From: Streptacidiphilus sp041262525
GTDB taxonomy: Bacteria > Actinomycetota > Actinomycetes > Streptomycetales > Streptomycetaceae
Direction of reading: 5' to 3'
Assembly (NCBI RefSeq): GCF_041262525.1
Contig: NZ_JBGCCK010000015.1
Coordinates: forward strand, 1-64,000
DNA: 64,000 bases
Made by a program: the position numbers and the translations under genes. Shown here piece by piece: positions 58,066-64,000 of this stretch. Position 1 is the first letter of the stretch. Every line of letters starts with the position of its first letter. The notes under the pieces were generated by a model. The model was not told the DNA's origin. It did no database searches and saw nothing but the letters and a program-made list of their open reading frames with translations.

Positions 58066-61000
58066 CACTGCTCCTGCGTTGACGAAAGAGACGAGGGGGA
58101 TGAGGGGATCGGGGCCGATTCGGGGACCTGCGTGGTCAGCAGGCTGCCGTTGCCCAGGTGCACCAGCGCCGCGCCCGGAACGACCCTGGCCGCGAGTTGG
58201 GAACGGGAGAGCCGGACGCCCACCAGGTCGCCGTCGCTCATGTTGGGCGGCGACAGCAGTGCGCCGCGCCGGTTCTTCTTGATGTCCGCCTGCCAGCCGG
58301 AGAAGCCCGCCCCCACGGAGGCGACGTCCCCGCCGATGATCACGCCCCGTCGGCTGCCGGACGCCCTGCGCACGAAGGCCTTCAGCCAGTCCCGGCAGGT
58401 CAGGTCGCGCCACGCCTCGGCGTCGTCGACCAGGAGCACCACCGGTCCTTCGCCGGGATCGAGCAGTTCGGCGAACTGCGCCTCGGTGGGCGCCTCGTCG
58501 GTGATGACGCCCCGCACGCCGGCCCGGCCCGCGAAGCCGCGCAGCGGGGAGTTCATGGGCGCGCCGATGACCACCTCGGTCCCGCCGCGCAGCAGCGACT
58601 CCGCCATGACGGCGAGTGCCGTGCTGCGCCCGGACCGGGAGGGTCCGGCGACCAGGAAGGTCGGCTGATCGCCCAGCAGGTCGGCCCCGACCGGTTCGAG
58701 GTCGTCGCCGCCGACCCCCACCAGCGCCCACATCGGGGCCGGGGTCTCGACCTGCTCCCACGCCTGGTCGAACGACAGTTGCGTGGGCAGCACCGCGATC
58801 CGGTTGGGGCGCGCCGACTTCGGGACGCCCGCCTCGCGCTCGACGAGCCGGGCCGCCAGCGCGTGCACCGCGGCGACCTGCGCCGGGCCCGCCGGGTCGG
58901 CCGCGACCAGCGCGACCTGGGTCTCGATCGCGCTGTTCGCGCGGTAACCGCGGCCCGGCGGCAGGTTTTCCGGGATCTTCCGCGGGTTCAGCCCGGCCAG
59001 GCTGGCGTCGCTGCGGTCCGAGAGCCGCAGCACGAGCTTGTCCTCGCACAGCGAGCTCATCCGGCCGCTCAGCAGCATCCGGTCACCGGCGATGACCAGG
59101 TGCACCCCGGCGCTGCCGCCTTCGCGGTGCAGGATCTGGATCAGCTCGGTCAGCGCCCCACCGTCGTACTCGCCGAGGGTGCTCATGAAGCCTTCCCAGC
59201 GGTCCAGCAACAGCAGGATGTGCGGCAGCCGCTCAGCCTCGGAGCTCGCCGCGCGTTGCTCGGCGACGTCGGCGAAACCGCCCTCGCCCAGCAGTCGCTG
59301 ACGGTTCTGCACCTCGTCGTGCAGGCGCTTGAGCAACCGGACGGCCCGGTCGGTCTCGGAGCGCTGCACGACCGCGCCGCAGTGCGGCAGCCTGGAGAGC
59401 GGAAGCAGGGCGCCGTTGCCGCAGTCCAGCCCGTACAGGTGCAGGTCGGCCACTCCGGCCGCGCTCGCCGCGGCCGCCGCGAAGGTCCGCAGCGCCGTGG
59501 AGCGCCCGGAGCGCGGGGCGCCGATGATGTGCAGGTGTCCGAAGGTGGCCAGGTCCACTGTGACCGGCTCCTGGCGCTGCTGCATCGGCAGGTCCTGGAC
59601 CGCCCAGGAGAACGACGGGTTGCCCCGCGTGCCCTGGACCGGGCCCGCCGCGAGCTCGACCACCGGCGACAGCGGCAGCGGCGGCAGCCACGGTCGGCGC
59701 TGCGGGGCGATGCCCACCATGTCGTTCGCCTGCCCGATCGCCGTCACCAGCACCGACAGGTCGGTCACCTCGGTGGTGGGGGCCGTGCTCTGTGGGCGCT
59801 GCGGCGCGGGCAGCCCGAGGTCCAGCCACGAGACGGGGTGCAGGAACGGCGCGGCCACCGCGGCGGTCGGATCGGCCGACGGGCGACGGCCCCCCACCCG
59901 GCCGGTCTGGAACGGGATCAGCGAGCTGTGCCCGAGCCGGGCGTAGGCCCGCCCCGGGGTCGACGCGGCGATGCTCGCGGCGTCGCGGGCGTCGATGACG
60001 TCGGTGCTCTCCCCGGAGTCGGTCACCCGCAGGGCGACCCGAAGGTTCGTGTTGGCCCGGATCTCCGCCGACACGACACCGGAGGGGCGCTGCGTCGCCA
60101 GGATCAGATGGATGCCGAGCGACCGGCCGCGCTGGGCGATGTTGACCAGGCCGGTGACGAAGTCCGGCAGTTCGCGGGCCATGGACGCGAACTCGTCGAT
60201 GACGATGAGCAGGCGGGGGATCGGCGTCAGTTCGGGCCGTCGGGCGGCGTAGTCGAGGTAGTCCTCCAGGTCCTTCGCGCCCGCGGCCGCGAGCAGGTGC
60301 TCGCGGTGGGTCAGCTCCGCGCCCAGAGAGGTCAGCGCCCGCTCGACGAGATGGGTGTCCAGGTCCGTCACCAGGCCGACGGTGTGGGGCAGTTCGACGC
60401 AGTCCTTGAACGCGGCGCCGCCCTTGTAGTCGACCAGGACGAAGGTCATCGCGTCCGGGCGGTTCGCCACGGCCAGCGAGGCCACCAGGGTCTGCAGGAA
60501 CTCCGACTTGCCGGAGCCCGTCGTGCCCGCCACGAGGCCGTGCGGGCCGTGGTTGACCAGGTCGAGGGCGAACGGGCCGTTGAGCGAGTACCCGACCACG
60601 GCCTTGGTGCTGCGGGCGGAGGAGCGCCAACGGGCCGAGATCGCGGCCGGGGTGGGCTCCTCCAGAGCGAGGATCTCCAGCAGCCGCGCGGAGCCCGGCA
60701 GCGCGGACTCGCCCTGGCTCTCGCTGACATCGCGCAGCGGCGCCAACTGGCGCCCGGTGGCGGCGAACCAGCTGTCGGCCACGTCGTCCGCCAGGATGCC
60801 GTCGATCTGCGCGGCACGCTGCTGGCTCAGGGTGGTCGGCCGCGCCTCGCCGCCGACCACGACGGTGGTGCACTCCTCCGGCAGGGTGCGCTCGTCGGCG
60901 TCGACGCAGATGCTGTGCACGCCGACCGCGGGCCCCTCCTGAAGCACCGTCACCACACCGGGCAGGGCCCGCAGTCGGCGGGCGCCGTCCAGCACCACGA

Positions 61001-62486
61001 CCACGTCCGGGTCGGCGAGTACGGCTCCGGAACCGGCGTTGAGGCGTGCCTGCTGGCGGGCGGTGATGAGCTCGACCAGCTCGGCGACGCGGTTGCCCAG
61101 CGTCTCGGCGTCCGCGCCCACCAGGGCCAGGGCCTGCTGCCCGAGCTGCGGCCGGGTGTGCGGCAGCCAGGCCGCCCACTCCCACAGGGACTCCCCGGCC
61201 GGGTCGGTGAGGATGTAGAGCTGCAGATCGCGAGGGCTCTGCAGCACGGCCAGCTGGCCGACCAGCCAACGCGCCGTCCGCCGCGGCCACTCGTCCCGAC
61301 CGGCGACGCCGACGACCCCCGCCTGTGCGAGGGAGAACGCGGCGGGGACATCGGGTGCCGCCCGCAGTTCCCGCTGGCGTTCGGTGCCCTCGTTCCCGTT
61401 CTCGTCGACGGCGATCCTGGTCGGCAGGTCGGCGATGCCGACCCGGACCAGGAGGTGGTCGGGATCGGTGCGGCGGCGTTCCCAGAGCCGGGCGCGCGGA
61501 CCGGTCGCGATGACCAGCAGTTCGGCCGGGTCCGGGCTGGCGGCGCGGCGGTCCAGGCGTTCCTTGACCAGCGCCGCCGCGATCTCGGCCTCGGTGGCGT
61601 CCACCTGGTCGTGGAACTCGGCCACCTGTCGCCGGTGGCTGATCTTGCCCTGACGCCGCCCGGAGTACCAGCTGCCGACCATCATGAGCGGCGACATCGC
61701 CGCCATCAGCAGGAACAGCGGGTTGCGCGTCATCATCGCGATCAGGCCGCCGCCGACGGCGGGCAGAGTGGCCGTCAGCAGCGGCATCCCGCTCAGGGAC
61801 GGCGGTCTGGGCCGGGCCGGGAGGCGGAACGCGGTGCGCTGCACCGGGGGGAGCAGCCGAGGGGGGCGGTTGTAGTCCAGGTACTCGCCGTCGGGGGAGG
61901 GTTCGACGACGGCGTCCGGCCGCAGCAGCGGGTGCGCCTCCAGGATGGTGTCCCCGACCCGGAGTTGGGCCGTCGCCCGCCAGACGACGTCGTGGTCGGG
62001 CAGGGGGGCGCGGTCGAGCAGGGCGGAGGCCGCCACGGCCCGCACCCGCACCTTGGCGTCGAGGGACACCCGGACGACGGCGACCACGGCCGGCTGGTCT
62101 CCGCCCAGGGTGATGCGGCATCCGGCCTCGGACCCGACGCGGTACTCGCCCGCTTCGAGGTACCAGACCCGCCCCGCGCCGCTGCCCGCCACCGCCCGGA
62201 CGGTGACCAGGCCGGAGCGGGAGCCTGCGGCCGGGCCCGGCCGGTCGAGCCACAGCACGGCGCCGTCGTGCACCCCGCTGACCGCCAGCGGCTGGGAGAG
62301 GTCGAGCTGCTCGTCGGCGAGATAGACCGCGGCAACGCCCGGATGGCCGGACGGTGGGGCCTGCGACGCGTCGAGGCTGTCCAGCAGGTTCTTGACGACG
62401 TCGCGGAGCAGGATGCTCGGGTCGGCGTCCACGAGCACGTCCGCCGACCAGTCCGGGAGCCGGGCAATGGTGATCATCATGGGCAT
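58065..62486 (-). CDS. eccC: Type VII secretion FtsK/SpoIIIE ATPase EccC with FHA-like domain
   Basis: 1473 aa from ATG 62486 (AGGGGG nine bases upstream; ATGs at 62480 and 62477 are alternatives). The N-terminal ubiquitin-like/FHA-like region (about 5-195, with YRVGSEAGCRITLGG) is followed by two membrane helices near 235-280 (GGGLIAMMTRNPLFLLMAAM). Three P-loop ATPase modules follow: GTTGSGKSEFLQ with LLIVIDEFA (about 655), GAPRSGRSTALRT (about 989) and GPSRSGRSTALAV (about 1280). Modules 2 and 3 have Arg in place of the catalytic Lys (SGRS), usual for regulatory modules. It is the motor of the secretion system. eccB, eccD, eccE and mycP are not in the window. Confidence 0.94.
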   Translation of the reverse strand: MPMMITIARLPDWSADVLVDADPSILLRDVVKNLLDSLDASQAPPSGHPGVAAVYLADEQLDLSQPLAVSGVHDGAVLWLDRPGPAAGSRSGLVTVRAVAGSGAGRVWYLEAGEYRVGSEAGCRITLGGDQPAVVAVVRVSLDAKVRVRAVAASALLDRAPLPDHDVVWRATAQLRVGDTILEAHPLLRPDAVVEPSPDGEYLDYNRPPRLLPPVQRTAFRLPARPRPPSLSGMPLLTATLPAVGGGLIAMMTRNPLFLLMAAMSPLMMVGSWYSGRRQGKISHRRQVAEFHDQVDATEAEIAAALVKERLDRRAASPDPAELLVIATGPRARLWERRRTDPDHLLVRVGIADLPTRIAVDENGNEGTERQRELRAAPDVPAAFSLAQAGVVGVAGRDEWPRRTARWLVGQLAVLQSPRDLQLYILTDPAGESLWEWAAWLPHTRPQLGQQALALVGADAETLGNRVAELVELITARQQARLNAGSGAVLADPDVVVVLDGARRLRALPGVVTVLQEGPAVGVHSICVDADERTLPEECTTVVVGGEARPTTLSQQRAAQIDGILADDVADSWFAATGRQLAPLRDVSESQGESALPGSARLLEILALEEPTPAAISARWRSSARSTKAVVGYSLNGPFALDLVNHGPHGLVAGTTGSGKSEFLQTLVASLAVANRPDAMTFVLVDYKGGAAFKDCVELPHTVGLVTDLDTHLVERALTSLGAELTHREHLLAAAGAKDLEDYLDYAARRPELTPIPRLLIVIDEFASMARELPDFVTGLVNIAQRGRSLGIHLILATQRPSGVVSAEIRANTNLRVALRVTDSGESTDVIDARDAASIAASTPGRAYARLGHSSLIPFQTGRVGGRRPSADPTAAVAAPFLHPVSWLDLGLPAPQRPQSTAPTTEVTDLSVLVTAIGQANDMVGIAPQRRPWLPPLPLSPVVELAAGPVQGTRGNPSFSWAVQDLPMQQRQEPVTVDLATFGHLHIIGAPRSGRSTALRTFAAAAASAAGVADLHLYGLDCGNGALLPLSRLPHCGAVVQRSETDRAVRLLKRLHDEVQNRQRLLGEGGFADVAEQRAASSEAERLPHILLLLDRWEGFMSTLGEYDGGALTELIQILHREGGSAGVHLVIAGDRMLLSGRMSSLCEDKLVLRLSDRSDASLAGLNPRKIPENLPPGRGYRANSAIETQVALVAADPAGPAQVAAVHALAARLVEREAGVPKSARPNRIAVLPTQLSFDQAWEQVETPAPMWALVGVGGDDLEPVGADLLGDQPTFLVAGPSRSGRSTALAVMAESLLRGGTEVVIGAPMNSPLRGFAGRAGVRGVITDEAPTEAQFAELLDPGEGPVVLLVDDAEAWRDLTCRDWLKAFVRRASGSRRGVIIGGDVASVGAGFSGWQADIKKNRRGALLSPPNMSDGDLVGVRLSRSQLAARVVPGAALVHLGNGSLLTTQVPESAPIPSSPSSLSSTQEQ

Positions 62487-62575
62487 GGTTCCCAACCCCC
62501 TGGTGAATGCTGGCGTCCCCGCCTGTCACAGCCGGCGCGGGGTGCGCGTTGCGGTGCCGGCCACCGTTGGGCCGG

Positions 62576-62875
62576 CTACTTGTGGTTGAGGGAGCCGGCG
62601 AGCTGGGTGTCCATCTCGCGCATCGCGTCCACGGCCTTGTCCAGCCACTGCGAGAGCTGGTCCAGGGTCTCCATGGCCTGGTTGGCCGAGTTGACGAACT
62701 GGGTGTGCACCTCGTCGAACTTGCCGGACGCCTGCTCGGTGACGAAGCCGGACCCGGTGAGGCTGTCGACGATGCTCTTGCACTCGGTGAGCTTGGCGTC
62801 GATGTCGGCCTTGTTGTTGCGCATCCTGCTCGCGCTGTCGGACATCTCCTGATAGGTGACGTTCAGGTTCGCCAT
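62576..62875 (-). CDS. WXG100-like small T7SS protein 2
   Basis: 99 aa from ATG 62875 (AAGGGA upstream). Two helices (NVTYQEMSDSASRMRNNKAD; FVNSANQAMETLDQLSQWLD) around a turn SLTGSGFVTEQASGKF that takes the place of W-x-G, as in many streptomycete WXG100 relatives. The C-terminal MREMDTQL may supply the secretion signal. First gene of the leftward T7SS operon, 89 bp before eccC. Confidence 0.88.
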   Translation of the reverse strand: MANLNVTYQEMSDSASRMRNNKADIDAKLTECKSIVDSLTGSGFVTEQASGKFDEVHTQFVNSANQAMETLDQLSQWLDKAVDAMREMDTQLAGSLNHK

Positions 62876-62921
62876 CGTGTGTCCCTTCTGTTGGCCCCGG
62901 GCGCCTTGGCTGACTGCGCGC

Positions 62922-62952
62922 CGACATGTTCGGCGACATGTCCGCGACACGT
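62922..62952. promoter_or_regulatory. Three iterated CGACAYGT motifs in the T7SS divergent promoter region
   Basis: CGACATGT (62922), CGACATGT (62934) and CGACACGT (62945) occur at 12- and 11-bp spacing, one helical turn each. They lie 47-77 bp upstream of the first WXG100-like gene, suggesting a binding array on one DNA face. Nearby are the dyad CTTGGGCC-CAAG-GGCCCAAG (63015-63034) and TTGACA (63053-63058), a possible -35 for the rightward gene. Confidence 0.5.
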
Positions 62953-63164
62953 ACGGCGGGGATGGTGTCGAGGCTAGGAACGGACCGGCCGACGGTCCAG
63001 CACCCCGGCAGGCTCTTGGGCCCAAGGGCCCAAGGTTCCCCCTGGTCCGGCGTTGACACGGACCTGACTCACGGTCAACGTTCTCAACACACCGCACGCC
63101 TGACGCTGCGACAGACGTCTGTCTGCGGTGTTCCGGAAGCCACCGGCCGCCCACAGTCGAGGAG

Positions 63165-64000
63165 ATGAAGGTGACAATGCCGAGCCGATCCGCTGGTCGC
63201 GGTCCTCGCCGCGGCTACTGGCCCGCCTGGCTACGTCGATCGCGGAGGACCGAGCCGCCCTCGGGACTGGCCCCGCGTGTCGACCACGGTCTGTGGACCG
63301 TGGACCGAGTCGTCCGGGTCCTGGCCACCGCCTGCGACCGCGAGAACCGCGGCGTCCCTGTGGCCCACGCGATCGTCGTCGGGCCGGACTCGGTCCGGTT
63401 CCACCTGAAGACCCCCGACGAGCGGCCCCCCACCGGCTGGACCGCCGATCTCGGCGGCCGGACCTGGCAGGCGCCACTTCGCCGGCTCCAGAGCGCCGGC
63501 GTGGCCGAGTCACTGCCCGAGCCCTACCCGCGCCTGGTCTCGCTCGGTCACAACAGCAAGGGCTTCGTGCTGCTCAACCTCAGCCAGGCCGGTGGGATCG
63601 TCGGCCTGGAGGGCGACGCCCGGCAGGCGAGGGCCCTGGCCCAGGACTGGACCCACGAGCTGACCACGAGCCCCTGGTCACGGGACGTGCAGGTGGTCCG
63701 CGTGGGGTTCAGGCCGGGCACCGCGGACCCGGCCGGATCGACCGAGGCGCCGACCCTGGCCGATGCGGAGGCGGCCTTGGCCGCCGAGAGCGGCGGGGTG
63801 CTGCTGCTGGCCTCCCTGCCCGGGGGCCGGGACCGCGAGCGCGTCTACACACTGGCCAACGACCCCGAGGGTCGGTGGTCGGTGGTCGTCGTCGGCCGGG
63901 TCGAGCACCCGCGATGGCGCTTCACCATCGACGCGGCCGGCGTCGTCGACACCGGCATCCTGGACGAACCCGTGGCACGCCGGTTGGATCCGGGGACCAC
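63165..64000 (+). CDS. T7SS-divergent hypothetical protein (5' part, cut by window end)
   Basis: Open from ATG 63165 (GAGGAG... just upstream; other possible starts at 63171 and 63177) to the window edge, 278 codons. A basic N-terminus (PSRSAGRGPRRGYWPAWLRR) precedes soluble sequence with HGLWTVDRVVRVLATACDRE, PRLVSLGHNSKGFVLLNLSQ and AGGIVGLEGDARQARALAQD. The LVSLGH...LLNLSQAG phrase recalls actinobacterial membrane/LysM-BTAD-type proteins found near secretion loci. I cannot identify the family. It is divergent from the T7SS operon and probably related to it. Confidence 0.75.
   Translation, partial: MKVTMPSRSAGRGPRRGYWPAWLRRSRRTEPPSGLAPRVDHGLWTVDRVVRVLATACDRENRGVPVAHAIVVGPDSVRFHLKTPDERPPTGWTADLGGRTWQAPLRRLQSAGVAESLPEPYPRLVSLGHNSKGFVLLNLSQAGGIVGLEGDARQARALAQDWTHELTTSPWSRDVQVVRVGFRPGTADPAGSTEAPTLADAEAALAAESGGVLLLASLPGGRDRERVYTLANDPEGRWSVVVVGRVEHPRWRFTIDAAGVVDTGILDEPVARRLDPGT

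Noticed and set aside
58158..62852. A 1564-codon open frame on the plus strand opposite eccC
   Set aside because: It is the high-GC shadow of the eccC gene: Arg/Gly/Val-rich, without domains, and antisense to a protein with three clear ATPase modules.

Overview
The window is uniformly very GC-rich, with strong third-codon-position GC bias, GTG starts and densely packed operons on both strands. The gene content and order (fabD-fabH-acpP-fabF beside a FasR-type regulator; aceE beside a DUF3052 gene; a TerD/DUF475 cluster; T7SS, SARP and ABC sugar operons without their own ATPase) point to a chromosomal segment of a member of the Streptomycetaceae (Streptomyces, Kitasatospora or Streptacidiphilus). 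I cannot name the genus from sequence alone.

Left part (1-30.6 kb) is mostly core. On the minus strand lie the type II fatty-acid initiation genes (fabD, fabH, acpP, fabF) under a PucR-type regulator. Next come a pirin, a serine hydrolase, a MerR/aldo-keto reductase pair with a readable MerR-type promoter, two secreted hydrolases (DUF1023; peptidase G1), the homodimeric pyruvate dehydrogenase E1 (aceE), DUF3052, an AhpE-type peroxiredoxin, and a tellurium/stress-type cluster. That cluster has two TerD, a DUF475/TerC-like membrane protein, a TerA-like and a further TerD-like protein. It also has a biosynthetic module: an HpcH/HpaI-type lyase, a 940-residue double phosphoribosyltransferase fusion, and a HAD phosphatase. 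Three copies of a long palindromic intergenic repeat sit at 3' ends of genes here.

Middle part (30.5-44.4 kb) is accessory. It starts at a tRNA-Val(UAC) gene. Two eroded tyrosine-recombinase C-termini flank an LprG-like lipoprotein/P55-like MFS pair, which suggests the scar of integrated elements. Further right are an M48 protease, a methyltransferase, a VOC protein, a TPR gene remnant, and an unusual locus. That locus encodes an ECF sigma factor fused through a zinc-finger-like segment and one membrane helix to an extracellular GH99-like domain, next to a Tat-exported GH99/71-like protein with a beta-trefoil tail and a DUF5666 protein. AraC, DUF2000 and GNAT genes close the region.

Right part (44.4-64 kb): a DeoR-controlled polyol uptake and catabolism operon (binding protein, two permeases, zinc-type polyol dehydrogenase, PfkB kinase). 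It is followed by a SARP-NB-ARC-TPR regulator whose 3' end overlaps, antisense, a LuxR-type gene. The LuxR gene ends a seven-gene type VII secretion operon (two WXG100-like proteins, an FHA-EccC ATPase, a putative secreted substrate and two unknown proteins). A divergent, truncated gene runs off the right edge.

The most interesting candidates for a less-described system are the sigma/GH99 locus (37.8-42.5 kb) and the Ter-associated phosphoribosyltransferase fusion with its repeat-riddled linker (23.2-28.2 kb).
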